From assembly GCA_028288625.1 (NCBI GenBank), contig JAQBNI010000093.1, positions 1-64,000 of the forward strand: a stretch of DNA of 64,000 nucleotides, read 5' to 3'. Positions within the stretch are counted from its first letter, which is position 1; every line of letters starts with the position of its first letter. Shown here piece after piece: positions 9,974-18,910 of the stretch. The translations under genes and the position numbers were made by a program. The notes beneath the pieces were generated by a model that had not been told where the DNA came from, searched no databases, and saw only the letters and a program-made list of their open reading frames with translations. Origin of the DNA: Bacteroidota bacterium. Its GTDB lineage: Bacteria; Bacteroidota; Bacteroidia; Chitinophagales; JADIYW01.

Positions 9974-9996
9974 TTATAAATATCAAAAAAAATTAA

Positions 9997-10881
9997 ATGC
10001 TATTACAAGAATCATTTACAGATTTAAAATTAATTGACAAAATTATTAAGTTTATTCCATTGGTTTCTTCTATAGTAATTTTTTCATTTGGGTACTTACT
10101 AAAAGTTATTGACGAAAAGAGAAAGATACTGAGAGAAATAAAATCAATCCAATCATTTTGTCATTCTTGGTTGCAGGCATCTAAAAGAAATATGGAGAAG
10201 CTAAATAAATCCATTACTGAATACTCAGAACATATTGATCAAATTGATAATAGACCCAAAAATTTAGACAGATATAATTTAATGTTAGATAAAATCACTG
10301 AAATTAAGTCTGTTGAAATCTATAATGCTTTTGTTACTAATAAAAGTGCCGAAATTGATTATAAGACTAACTTATTTTTTGCTTTTTACAATCACCTTAA
10401 TGTTATAAATTCAAATTATGAAAATTTGGAAAAAATATTTAATGCATTTAAAACTTTTGAAGACGAAATATTAGAGAAGTGGATAAAATTAGATATTGAT
10501 TTTCGACAATATAGAGGAAAATACAATCCTTTAATTGACGAAAATATTCCAGATTACATTATGTTTATTATCAAATGTTACATGGAGTTTTATGAAAGGA
10601 TAAAGAGCATCTCTGGGTTTATGGAAGTTGTAATTAATCCATTTAAAGAGTCCTCTAATGATTATTTTAAAAAGTATCCCAAGGATGATAATCTTATTGA
10701 ATTATTGCATTTATGCGATGATATTGACATCATTTATAAGCGATGGATAAATACAAGAAAAATATTCTCTAAGAGTTTCAAGGAAACAATTGTCAGAATT
10801 AATAATAGTTATGCTAACTTAAATAAAACGACAAATGATATACAGGAATTAAAATTTAAAAATATTTTATGTCTTAAATAA
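9997..10881 (+). CDS. hypothetical membrane-anchored protein, AT-rich
   Basis: I do not recognise this 294-residue protein. It has one clear hydrophobic segment near residues 15-33 (FIPLVSSIVIFSFGYLLKVI), with a short N-terminal tail and a long, mostly helical, Lys/Ile/Asn-rich cytoplasmic or periplasmic region. No catalytic motif, Cys pair or repeat is visible. Codon use is strikingly AT-rich (many AAA, AAT, ATT, TTA) compared with acs just upstream, which starts a GC-richer run ending only 23 bases earlier. It converges on the J-domain/KTSC gene. The single helix plus coiled-coil body would fit a scaffold or sensor, but that is a guess. Composition suggests later acquisition. Confidence 0.6.
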   Translation: MLLQESFTDLKLIDKIIKFIPLVSSIVIFSFGYLLKVIDEKRKILREIKSIQSFCHSWLQASKRNMEKLNKSITEYSEHIDQIDNRPKNLDRYNLMLDKITEIKSVEIYNAFVTNKSAEIDYKTNLFFAFYNHLNVINSNYENLEKIFNAFKTFEDEILEKWIKLDIDFRQYRGKYNPLIDENIPDYIMFIIKCYMEFYERIKSISGFMEVVINPFKESSNDYFKKYPKDDNLIELLHLCDDIDIIYKRWINTRKIFSKSFKETIVRINNSYANLNKTTNDIQELKFKNILCLK

Positions 10882-10901
10882 CATTTCCTAACAATCAAAT
10901 C

Positions 10902-11348
10902 TTAAACTAATTCCATATTTGTAGCCTTCCTGTAGAGATATTCATTATAAATATGTCTCTTCGCAAATCTGGCAGGAGAATCTGCATTCACTAATTTCGA
11001 GTATGTGTTTTTAGGCACATTGAAAAATTCATAGCTGCTGCCATTCAGAAAGTGTATTTCAAGTGTAAGCCCTTTGTATAGGTAGTCGGTGATATTAGAA
11101 GTGACAATTGTTTCTTTAAATTCCGGCAAAAAATTTTCGATAGTTTCCGGAGCAATGCTTACTAAAAAATGATAAGCTTCAATGATCTCCCTGCTTTTTT
11201 CTTCAGCCTCTGTTTTAGCTTCGTCATCATCCTGGAATTTGTCCGGGTGATAAACTTTCATAAAATTCCTGTAGATAGTTTTTAATTCAGATAAGCTGGT
11301 TGTAGCGTCTGTGCCGAACAGTTTACGGTAATCGTTGATCTTTTTCAT
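10902..11348 (-). CDS. J-domain protein with C-terminal KTSC domain
   Basis: The 148-residue protein has an N-terminal J-like domain (about 3-70) with the diagnostic loop YHPDKFQDD (His34-Pro35-Asp36), which would stimulate an Hsp70 ATPase. The C-terminal 65 residues (LEIHFLNGSSYEFFNVPKNTY, then SPARFAKRHIYNEY) match the KTSC domain, whose name comes from a lysyl-tRNA synthetase association and whose role is poorly known. There are no G/F or zinc-finger regions, so it is not a canonical DnaJ. It probably recruits DnaK to a client bound by the KTSC part; this is inference. A -7 promoter box lies 18 bases upstream. Confidence 0.8.
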   Translation of the reverse strand: MKKINDYRKLFGTDATTSLSELKTIYRNFMKVYHPDKFQDDDEAKTEAEEKSREIIEAYHFLVSIAPETIENFLPEFKETIVTSNITDYLYKGLTLEIHFLNGSSYEFFNVPKNTYSKLVNADSPARFAKRHIYNEYLYRKATNMELV

Positions 11349-11365
11349 AAAAAATAATAAGGCTG

Positions 11366-11373
11366 CAAAGATA
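11366..11373 (-). promoter_or_regulatory. -7 box of the J-domain/KTSC gene
   Basis: On the minus strand this reads TATCTTTG, an exact TAnnTTTG Bacteroidota -7 element. It lies 18 bases ahead of the start codon at 11348. No clear -33 TTG is seen at the usual spacing. Confidence 0.55.
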
Positions 11374-11425
11374 CGGGTTATATGTCCATGGGTGATGTCC
11401 GTATAAATATGTTAATATTATCAAA

Positions 11426-11635
11426 CTACTCCAGCTCCACTTTCTCGCCATCAAATTCAACAATACTTCCCCTGATCAATTTATTTCTTTTTCTCAATTC
11501 AACATTGCCATTCACTTTCACTTTTCCTTCTTCAATAACAGCATTTGCCTGCGCGCCGTTCTCGCACCATCCCATAACTTTCAATAGCTGGTTCAATAAA
11601 ATAATATCGTCCTTGATTTTAAATGTGATCATCAA
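11426..11635 (-). CDS. RNA-binding S4 domain protein (YbcJ-like)
   Basis: The 69-residue protein is a single S4 RNA-binding domain: LNQLLKVMGWCENGAQAN, then EGKVKVNGNVELRKRNKL and a closing GSIVEFDGEKVEL. It resembles the small YbcJ/RqcP-like stand-alone S4 proteins, some of which bind ribosomal or structured RNA; YbcJ has no firmly established task. Its ATG overlaps the stop of the SDR gene in an ATGA junction, so translation of the two is probably coupled. The first two codons are both ATG, and either could be used. Confidence 0.85.
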   Translation of the reverse strand: MMITFKIKDDIILLNQLLKVMGWCENGAQANAVIEEGKVKVNGNVELRKRNKLIRGSIVEFDGEKVELE

Positions 11636-12642
11636 AAGTAGTGTTCGAGATCTACCGTATTATTGTTCTGAACTGCAGCAAGCGGTTCGGATTGTTTCTG
11701 TAAATTAAGCTTGATCACTTTTTTCAACAAGCTCGTAGCAATACGCTGTGCCTGCGGTGTTGCTTTTTTCAATTGCTTAAAGTAATCTTCGATCGTGTCT
11801 TCACGGAATTTCAACATTTCATCCAGGATGTGTCCGTCTTCATACAAGCCGCAATGGAAATTCTTTTCTGCAAATGTTTTTTCGGGAAAGTCCAGTTCTC
11901 CCAAACCTAAAATATCAAAAGAGCGCGACAAGAAATCTTTATATTCTATCCTGCAATTTTCGCCGCCGCTTAAATTGTAAATATTTTTGTTCAGTTTATC
12001 CAAATGATTCATCGCATAAATAAAAGCTTTGGCTGCATCCCGCGGAGTAGAGATCTCGAGCTTGGTATGGAGCGGCATATGAAACATTGTGCGGCATGGT
12101 TTCAGGTTATCTACACCCATGATCGCGGTCAGCCGGAATATCGTCCAGTCGAGCTTGCTGTTCGCAATTATTTTTTCCGCAGCAATTTTTGTGATTGCAT
12201 ATTCATCCCTGCAGCTCGCCTTAAGATCATCTGTCACCTTTATCCACGGGTTATTATTCCTGTCACCATAAACAGAAATCGAAGAAGCATAAATAAGGAA
12301 AGCATGTGGTGAATATTTCTCTATACATTCAACCAGGTTTCTCGTTCCGGTAATATTTACGTCTTTTGCAAGCCCGGGATCGTCATCTGCTAACGGTGGA
12401 ATAATTGCAGCGAGATGAATAACGATATCCTGGTTCTTACATGCTTTTTCGATATCCTGTTTGTTTGCAATATCGCCGTAAACAATATGAACCTTGCTTT
12501 TTAATTTTGAAAAGAATTGTGCCGCTTTTTTTGATCCCCTGTCGAAGATGGTGATCTCAGCTTTTTCAGATAATTCACACAGCTGTTTTATAGTCGCTTT
12601 GCCTACAGTTCCTGATGCGCCGGTGATGAGTATTTTTTTCAT
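11632..12642 (-). CDS. NAD-dependent epimerase/dehydratase (extended SDR)
   Basis: The 336-residue protein starts with the extended SDR Rossmann motif ITGASGTVGKATI (GxxGxxG). It has the YGDIANKQD acidic loop, the IHLAAIIPP strand, an active-site Ser region (IYASSISVYGD) and the catalytic pair in YAITKIAAE (Tyr-x-x-x-Lys). The C-terminal half contains the NLSGGENCRIEYKDF substrate-domain turn. It should be an NAD(P)-linked sugar or small-molecule oxidoreductase, but the substrate is not evident. It overlaps the S4 gene by four bases. A near-consensus -7 box (TATCTTCG on the minus strand, 12678-12685) lies 36 bases upstream. Confidence 0.85.
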   Translation of the reverse strand: MKKILITGASGTVGKATIKQLCELSEKAEITIFDRGSKKAAQFFSKLKSKVHIVYGDIANKQDIEKACKNQDIVIHLAAIIPPLADDDPGLAKDVNITGTRNLVECIEKYSPHAFLIYASSISVYGDRNNNPWIKVTDDLKASCRDEYAITKIAAEKIIANSKLDWTIFRLTAIMGVDNLKPCRTMFHMPLHTKLEISTPRDAAKAFIYAMNHLDKLNKNIYNLSGGENCRIEYKDFLSRSFDILGLGELDFPEKTFAEKNFHCGLYEDGHILDEMLKFREDTIEDYFKQLKKATPQAQRIATSLLKKVIKLNLQKQSEPLAAVQNNNTVDLEHYF

Positions 12643-12722
12643 TTGGATATAAAAATTTGACTATAGCTGCTTTCCCGCGAAGATACAGAGCAGCCGTTTT
12701 ATATCAAAGGATCGGATTGTAT

Positions 12723-14030
12723 TTAGTTTTTTATGAATTGTTTTGTTACCTGTTTATCGGTAGTCTCTATAGTTAGATAATATAAACCTGAGGTTAAGCT
12801 CATCACGTTAATAGAATGGTTGAAGGTATCGCCTTCTGTTATAATTTCTCCTGTAGCGCTTATGATCTTATAGTGTATATTTTTTTCCTCTGTAAAACCC
12901 GGAAAGGAAATGAAATGTGTGGCAGGATTAGGAAAAAGTTTAATATCAGTTTCTGTTTTTCTTTCTGTTATAGCAGTTGTAACGCAGCCTTCATTTAGTT
13001 TATTGATGTAACTCCAGATCAACGTGTCATAGGGTGATAAAGCATCAGCACTATAAGCAGATTCGCCAACACGCACCACCACCATATTTTTACTCGGTAT
13101 CACATATATTTTCTGATCGTTTTTTCCTAATGCACAATACAGATCGTTCGGCGCATTGGGAATTATTTTAGTTGGAAGAACCAATTGCGATCCGGGGATC
13201 ATCGTTGAACTTTTGCCATTGAGCCACCACAAATATCCGTATGATAAATTAAAATTTTGCGAAGTATTCGTCATCGCACGAAAGTATGCAGTATCTCTCA
13301 GCACAGTATCTGTTGCCCACACACCTTTGTTTAATGCAAGTAAGCCGTAACGCGCCATATCACGGGGCTTGCTGAAATACACACCATTCGGAGTCCATGC
13401 GCCGTTCATGCCCGTAAATGCTTCTATATAATCGTTTGTGGCGCCATTATAAGTTTTCCCGGACACTGCACTCACTATTTCTTCCAGCTTCTTGTATGCA
13501 CCTGTATGATATGCCCAACGCGTGCCCGCATCAGCTTTGTACTGCAAACATGCTTTTGAAAAATCATCATTAGCGCACGGAAAAGAAGGATCGTCATCCA
13601 TCCCGCTGGTCATCGTTAATAAATTTCTTACTGTGATCAGTTTTTCTTTTTGTGGAGTTTCACTCGACCATCCTACACCCAAATACTTTGAAACGGAATC
13701 ATTGATGTTTAATAAACCTTTTTGCTGCGCGATGCCCACCATCATAGCCGTTAAGCTTTTTCCCGCAGATGCCCAATAATGTATGGAGTCAGCAGTAAAA
13801 GTGCCGAAATATTTTTCAAGCACTATCTTGCCGTCTTTTAAAATAATAAATGCATCGGTATTCGTACTCTGTAAATAATTATACAATGAATCGATTCGCA
13901 CATCACACCATCCCAAACGTTCAGGAGATATGGTATCCCATGTTGTTCCGGTTACCGGTGGAAAATAAAGCGATTGCGCATGTCCTTTTAAAACAATAAA
14001 AAATAAAACGATCCAAAGAAGTTTTTTCAT
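12723..14030 (-). CDS. secreted class C beta-lactamase-like serine hydrolase with type IX sorting domain
   Basis: The 435-residue protein has a Sec signal peptide (cut near GHA-QS), then a beta-lactamase/penicillin-binding-like domain. The catalytic Ser-x-x-Lys is seen in WASAGKSLTAMM (about residues 88-91), with a YHTG segment at the place of the Tyr-x-Asn motif. The last 75 residues begin LFPNPATHFISFPG and end in TTDKQVTKQFIKN. This is the pattern of a type A C-terminal sorting domain exported by the type IX secretion system. It is probably a surface or extracellular esterase/peptidase rather than a true beta-lactamase. It is transcribed alone. The PorT-like gene at 44.1 kb agrees with the export route. 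Confidence 0.88.
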   Translation of the reverse strand: MKKLLWIVLFFIVLKGHAQSLYFPPVTGTTWDTISPERLGWCDVRIDSLYNYLQSTNTDAFIILKDGKIVLEKYFGTFTADSIHYWASAGKSLTAMMVGIAQQKGLLNINDSVSKYLGVGWSSETPQKEKLITVRNLLTMTSGMDDDPSFPCANDDFSKACLQYKADAGTRWAYHTGAYKKLEEIVSAVSGKTYNGATNDYIEAFTGMNGAWTPNGVYFSKPRDMARYGLLALNKGVWATDTVLRDTAYFRAMTNTSQNFNLSYGYLWWLNGKSSTMIPGSQLVLPTKIIPNAPNDLYCALGKNDQKIYVIPSKNMVVVRVGESAYSADALSPYDTLIWSYINKLNEGCVTTAITERKTETDIKLFPNPATHFISFPGFTEEKNIHYKIISATGEIITEGDTFNHSINVMSLTSGLYYLTIETTDKQVTKQFIKN

Positions 14031-14128
14031 GCGCGACAGTTGGGGGTTAGACTGAAAAATTCTTAAAAGGTTTAAAGATATTCTTCTTGTAATAGAAACT
14101 AACTCATAGCGACTTATTTTAATATTAT

Positions 14129-14947
14129 TTAACGGGAGTTGATGTATTTGTCTAACTCCGAACTGTAACTGCTGAAAGTAAAATCATTATACAAAGAGTA
14201 GTAATTATTCTTATCAGCAGTTTTGTCGTAGCAAAATTTTGCGACTTCGAGTTTGTTGGTCTCAAATGAAAACAGCTGCAATAACTGGTGAACCTGGCTT
14301 GTTCTTACCTGCCTGTTCTTTAATGCAGTTTTAGCTACCTCGATCATTTTTTCTTCAAACGTTACATTTTTCATCGTTTGAATAAGACTTTGCAACGATG
14401 CATCATCTAACATATTTCCATAACCATAATTTCCGTTGCCGGGATAATTATTATTCGGATTATTATTCGGATCGTAATTGCCTTGTCCATTCTGGTGACC
14501 GTGATTTCCTTTGGGATTATTATACCCGTTACCACAAACAGGCGGTGGTGGACAAACGGGAGGGTAAGCAGCATGCGGTGTTCCGTAACCTGTTGAAGGC
14601 TGTAAAAGATTATCGATATACCATGATTTCTGCACGAATGGTATTTTATCGATAATATTCAGACCACGCGAAACGTCTAATTCTGCAACCGTTCGGTAAC
14701 CATCTGAAATAGTCACGGGTCTGTCGTAGATCAGTCTGCCGTTGATGCTGTTCTCAAATATTTTTAATGAATAATTCCCCGGATACAAGTCAAAGAAGCG
14801 GTATATGTTCGATGATGAGTTCATCGATTGGTTATTCAGGCTGACTGTGTAATTTCCATTGGAGTTTATTTTTACAAAAAACTCGGCTGCTGCAAATATG
14901 CTACTGCACATAACAATGGATAAAGCGAGTGTAAATATTTTTTTCAT
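14129..14947 (-). CDS. secreted DUF4476 domain protein
   Basis: I place the start at 14947, giving 272 residues that begin with a clean signal peptide (MKKIFTLALSIVMCSSIFAAAEF). A longer frame to 15034 would put 29 residues before it and run into an inverted repeat. After a PEGA-like beta region (YRFFDLYPGNYSLKIF, residues about 30-90) comes a low-complexity linker rich in Pro, Asn, Gly, Tyr and His (about 120-180). The last 95 residues match DUF4476: LDDASLQSLIQTMKNVTFEEK, then RQVRTSQVHQLLQLFSFE. The function is unknown; such proteins are common secreted proteins in Bacteroidota. It lies downstream of dnaE, separated by a long hairpin. Confidence 0.83.
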   Translation of the reverse strand: MKKIFTLALSIVMCSSIFAAAEFFVKINSNGNYTVSLNNQSMNSSSNIYRFFDLYPGNYSLKIFENSINGRLIYDRPVTISDGYRTVAELDVSRGLNIIDKIPFVQKSWYIDNLLQPSTGYGTPHAAYPPVCPPPPVCGNGYNNPKGNHGHQNGQGNYDPNNNPNNNYPGNGNYGYGNMLDDASLQSLIQTMKNVTFEEKMIEVAKTALKNRQVRTSQVHQLLQLFSFETNKLEVAKFCYDKTADKNNYYSLYNDFTFSSYSSELDKYINSR

Positions 14948-15020
14948 ACAAATTGTTTTTATAGGCAATGCAATTGCCGTGCCAAAACACATTAAACAAT
15001 CTTTTAATGAAAACTTCCAA

Positions 15021-15059
15021 TTTACAAATAGCATCGCATAAAGCGATGGTATCTGTAAA
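15021..15059. repeat. 17-bp imperfect inverted repeat between dnaE and the DUF4476 gene
   Basis: Arms 15021-15037 and 15043-15059 pair at 15 of 17 positions around a five-base loop, with the core CATCGC/GCGATG. No T-run follows on the minus strand, so it is not a textbook terminator. It lies 12 bases after the dnaE stop and may stabilise or end that transcript. The core resembles the hairpin at 19961-19985. Confidence 0.7.
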
Positions 15060-15070
15060 TGCAGTTGAAT

Positions 15071-18000
15071 TTATACGATAAGCTTTACGGCAATATTAGG
15101 AATCTCGCTCAGTTGCAGGAAAAGATCCTTGCTGACGCGTACGCCTGTTTTGGAAGATTGAAAGGTGAGTGGTTGTTCGGAATCGTCAAACAAGTAAATA
15201 GCAAAAGGTTTTTTCCCCTGGTTTTTAGAAACGATCTTGTAGATCTTTTCTACTTTCTGTTCGTCGAGATCTTTGTAGTGCATCAGTAAACGCAAGCCCT
15301 TACAGTATTTATCCAGTACATCCTGTAAAAATTCCATCTGGTTTACGCGCAGCTCATATCTTTCTTTATCGCGGAAGCTTTGCTTGTAAATTCCTTTCAG
15401 CAACAAGCGGTTTCCGTGTTCTAAAAAAGCAAAATATTTATTGTAATCTTCATTAAAAAAAGCAAGCTCCATGCTGCTGTCCATATCTTCGACGGTAACA
15501 ATTGCCCACGGTCTGCCGTTTTTATCGCTGCGCTTGTTTACAGAAGAAACCATGCATGCAAGCGTGACCTCTTTATCCCTATAACGTTCTATGCTATCAA
15601 AATCAGCATTTGTATAATTTTTTATTTCGAGTTCAAAGTCATCGAGCGGGTGACCTGAAATATAAATTCCGGTTACTTCTTTTTCCTTTTGTAACTTTTC
15701 AAATGAGTGCCATGGATTTGCATGCGGAATTTCCGGTTCGGGAATATCATTATCGATGGTATCACCGAATAAAGAAAAAGCGGTAGATGAATTTTGTTCC
15801 TTAGTGTTGTTTCCGTAGCGGATCGCGAGTTCTATAAAATTCGAATCATCTTTATACTGGTGAAAATATTGCGCGCGGTGAATATTCGGGAAGCTATCAA
15901 AAGCTCCTGCCTGTGCTAATGCTTCCAGGTTTTTTTTATTTGCTGCGCGAAGATTGATTCGCTTTGTCAGGTCGAAAATATTTCTGAACGAACCGTTTTT
16001 TTCGCGCTCTTCTAAAATGGATGATACAGCATTTTCACCGCAGCCTTTGATAGCAGACAGTGCAAAGCGAATTTCTCCTGCTTTATTGACGGAAAATTTT
16101 ACATCGCTTTCGTTGATGTCCGGACCAAGCGTCGGAACATTCATTCTCCTGCATTCACTTAAAAAGAAATTGATCTGTTTAATATCGCTCATGTTGTGCG
16201 ACATTACAGAAGCCATATATTCTGCCGGATAATGCGCTTTTAAATATGCAGTTTGAAATGCGACCATTGCATAACAGGTAGAATGTGATTTATTGAAAGC
16301 ATACTCCGCAAATTTTTCCCAGTCGGTCCATATCTTCAAACACATCGCTTCAGGGATATCATTTTTTGTGCATCCTTCAACAAACATAGGTTTTAAGCTA
16401 TCCAGTTTCGGTCTGTCTTTTTTCCCCATTGCTTTACGCAATTCATCTGCCTTGCCTTTTGAAAAACCCGCAAGCTTCTGAGATAACAACATCACTTGTT
16501 CCTGGTAGACTGTAATCCCATAAGTTTCTTTCAGCAATTCTTCCATTGCCGGTAAGTCATAACTGATCTCTTTTTTCCCGTGCTTGCGCAAAACAAATTC
16601 AGGAATATATGCCATCGGTCCCGGGCGATACAATGCGTTCATCGCAATGAGGTCATCAAATTTATCCGGCTTCAGATCGCGTAAATATTTTTGCATGCCC
16701 GCACTTTCAAACTGGAATGTACCGATCGTGTCGCCGCGCTGGTAGAGCTCAAAAGTTTTTTTATCATCCAGCGGAATATCATCGAGGATAATTTTAATGC
16801 CGTGAATTTTTTCGATCATCTTCACCGCATCCCGGATGATCGTTAAAGTTTTCAATCCGAGAAAATCCATTTTCAGCATTCCCGCATTCTCAATGATACT
16901 TCCATCAAATTGTGTTACTAATAAGTCTGCATCCTTGGAAGTACAAACCGGAACATAATTCGAAATATCATCGGGTGCAATAATTACTGCTGAGGCGTGA
17001 ATACCCCGGTTTCTTATCGAGCCTTCCAGGTTTTCTGCAAGCTTTAAAGTCCTGCATCGCATGTCGCCTTCCATATCGCGCATGGCGCGCAATTCTTCTA
17101 CTTCCTTGAAAGCTTCTGCCAACGTAACCTTGGGTCTTTCAGGAACGAGTTTCGACATCTTATCTGTCTCAGAAAGAGGCACTTTTAGTACGCGACCTAC
17201 ATCCTTGATCGAACTCTTGGCAGCCATAGTGCCATAGGTAATAATTTGTGCGACCTGGTTCTTGCCATATTTTTCAACTACGTAATCGATCACTTTCTGT
17301 CGCCCTTCATCATCAAAATCAATATCGATATCCGGCATCGAAATCCGCTCGGGGTTTAAGAATCTTTCAAAGAGTAAATTGTATTTGATGGGATCGACAT
17401 TGGTGATACCAATTGCATATGCAACGGCGGAACCTGCAGCTGAACCTCGTCCCGGACCAATCGCAACATTTAATTTTCTTCCTTCATTAATAAAATCCTG
17501 CACAATAAGAAAATACCCCGGGAAACCCATGTGTTGGATCGTCTTCAATTCGAAATCTAATCGTTCAATAATATGGATCGGCAGAATTTCTCCCCATCTT
17601 TTTCTCGCGCCTTCGAAAGCAAGAAATTTTAAATATTCATTTTGATCGGTGAAGCCAACCGGTAATTGAAAAGCGGGAAGTAAAATATTTCTTTCAAGGT
17701 TGAGGTGCTGTACTTTCTCAACAATATCCAATGTGTTTTCTATTGCCTGGGGAATATCCTTGAACAATTCCTTCATTTCAAATTGTGTTTTGAAGAAGAA
17801 CTTATTATTTGGAAATTTAAATCTATTGGGATCTGTAAAATCCTTTCCGGTTTGTAAGCATAGCAAAATGTCGTGCGCTTCACTGTCTTTTTGATCCACG
17901 TAATGCGAATCATTTGTAGCGATCACTTTTACTTTGTGTTTTGCCGCGATCTTCAGTAACTCCTGGTTGATCTTTTCCTGGCTCCATCCTGTTCCGTCAA

Positions 18001-18550
18001 GGTCTTCAATGCCATGTCTCTGCAGCTCGATATAATAATCATCACCATAAATATCCAGCCACTCGAGGAAAATTTTTTCTGCCGCTTCAACACCTTTGTT
18101 GATCATGGTCTGCGGAACTTCCGCACCAATACAGCAAGTAGTTGCAATAATACCTTCTTTATATTGTTTGAGCAGTTCCCGGTCGACGCGTGGAAAGTCC
18201 ATGTATATGCCGTCGATAAAACCAAGTGAAACCAATTTCATCAGATTCTTATATCCGGTTTCATTTTTTGCTAATAATAATTGATGATATCTTTTGTCTT
18301 TATTTTCGCGTGTAAATTTTTTATTGAAGCGATCTTCGACTACATACACTTCGCATCCGAGGATAGGCTTAACGCCGTGTTTTTTGCATGCGGCAAAATG
18401 CTTGAAAACGCCAAACATATTTCCGTGATCCGTGATCGCGACAGCCGGCATGTTGTCCGCCTTAGCTTTTTTTATCATGGTATCGATATCTGCAGCTCCG
18501 TCTAAAAGCGAATATTGGGTATGGCAATGAAGCGGGGCAAAATCGCACAT
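15071..18550 (-). CDS. dnaE: DNA polymerase III alpha subunit
   Basis: The 1159-residue protein is the replicative polymerase subunit of family C. The N-terminal PHP domain reads PLHCHTQYSLLDGA and AITDHGNMFG. The polymerase core shows GPGRGSAAGSAVAYA and the catalytic aspartates in MPDIDIDFDDEGR; a further core segment reads FQFESAGMQKYLRDLKP. The tandem helix-hairpin-helix region and an OB fold (VTLACMVSSVNKRSDKNGRP, about 985-1060) follow near the C-terminus. Length fits DnaE1 of Bacteroidota. It extends DNA at the fork as part of the holoenzyme with the beta clamp. It is transcribed leftward, divergent from the GbsR-like gene. Confidence 0.97.
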   Translation of the reverse strand: MCDFAPLHCHTQYSLLDGAADIDTMIKKAKADNMPAVAITDHGNMFGVFKHFAACKKHGVKPILGCEVYVVEDRFNKKFTRENKDKRYHQLLLAKNETGYKNLMKLVSLGFIDGIYMDFPRVDRELLKQYKEGIIATTCCIGAEVPQTMINKGVEAAEKIFLEWLDIYGDDYYIELQRHGIEDLDGTGWSQEKINQELLKIAAKHKVKVIATNDSHYVDQKDSEAHDILLCLQTGKDFTDPNRFKFPNNKFFFKTQFEMKELFKDIPQAIENTLDIVEKVQHLNLERNILLPAFQLPVGFTDQNEYLKFLAFEGARKRWGEILPIHIIERLDFELKTIQHMGFPGYFLIVQDFINEGRKLNVAIGPGRGSAAGSAVAYAIGITNVDPIKYNLLFERFLNPERISMPDIDIDFDDEGRQKVIDYVVEKYGKNQVAQIITYGTMAAKSSIKDVGRVLKVPLSETDKMSKLVPERPKVTLAEAFKEVEELRAMRDMEGDMRCRTLKLAENLEGSIRNRGIHASAVIIAPDDISNYVPVCTSKDADLLVTQFDGSIIENAGMLKMDFLGLKTLTIIRDAVKMIEKIHGIKIILDDIPLDDKKTFELYQRGDTIGTFQFESAGMQKYLRDLKPDKFDDLIAMNALYRPGPMAYIPEFVLRKHGKKEISYDLPAMEELLKETYGITVYQEQVMLLSQKLAGFSKGKADELRKAMGKKDRPKLDSLKPMFVEGCTKNDIPEAMCLKIWTDWEKFAEYAFNKSHSTCYAMVAFQTAYLKAHYPAEYMASVMSHNMSDIKQINFFLSECRRMNVPTLGPDINESDVKFSVNKAGEIRFALSAIKGCGENAVSSILEEREKNGSFRNIFDLTKRINLRAANKKNLEALAQAGAFDSFPNIHRAQYFHQYKDDSNFIELAIRYGNNTKEQNSSTAFSLFGDTIDNDIPEPEIPHANPWHSFEKLQKEKEVTGIYISGHPLDDFELEIKNYTNADFDSIERYRDKEVTLACMVSSVNKRSDKNGRPWAIVTVEDMDSSMELAFFNEDYNKYFAFLEHGNRLLLKGIYKQSFRDKERYELRVNQMEFLQDVLDKYCKGLRLLMHYKDLDEQKVEKIYKIVSKNQGKKPFAIYLFDDSEQPLTFQSSKTGVRVSKDLFLQLSEIPNIAVKLIV

Positions 18551-18672
18551 GATTTAATAAATTATGGATGGTTTGGATTATTGAATGATGGTATAAAATT
18601 ACTCTTGTTTCGGAAACAAAGTTTTTATTGCCTCAGGTTTATTTTTCAACAATGTTCACAGAGAAAAAAATA

Positions 18673-18697
18673 TGGCTCAGGCATTGCAACTGAGCCA
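18673..18697. repeat. hairpin with GGCTCA/TGAGCC arms
   Basis: Seven-base arms TGGCTCA (18673-18679) and TGAGCCA (18691-18697) flank an 11-base loop. The GGCTCA hexamer appears again at 18794-18799, inside a second inverted repeat, which suggests a repeated protein-binding site. Confidence 0.55.
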
Positions 18698-18780
18698 CAT
18701 GAACTAATTAACTTATTCAGTTTTCACAGGGATTTTCGAATAAGACATCATAGTTTCATGGTTGTTTGGTACTGATATAA

Positions 18781-18802
18781 ATATGAGAAATTTGGCTCAT
18801 AT
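18781..18802. repeat. inverted repeat ATATGAG-N8-CTCATAT upstream of the gbsR-like gene
   Basis: Seven-base perfect arms with an eight-base spacer lie about 80-100 bases upstream of the promoter of the MarR/GbsR-like gene. Regulators of this type often bind such dyads near their own promoter, so it is a candidate operator. That role is inference. Confidence 0.45.
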
Positions 18803-18880
18803 CAATAAAATGAATGAGTGAACGGTCTTTTTAATGTGTAAATGGTAAGTGCATAAACTTTTATCTTGTTTCAAAAATTA

Positions 18881-18910
18881 TTGAAAGTTTTAAAAGATTG
18901 ATTAAATTTG
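18881..18910 (+). promoter_or_regulatory. Bacteroidota-type promoter of the GbsR/MarR-like gene
   Basis: A TTG at 18881-18883 is followed after 19 bases by TAAATTTG (18903-18910), an exact TAnnTTTG -7 box. This fits the Bacteroidota primary sigma factor consensus in both sequence and spacing. The start codon lies 32 bases further downstream. Confidence 0.75.

Noticed and set aside
12723..14030. Antibiotic-resistance beta-lactamase
   Set aside because: The protein carries a type IX sorting domain and lacks convincing class C Tyr-x-Asn and KTG motifs, so it is better described as a secreted serine hydrolase.
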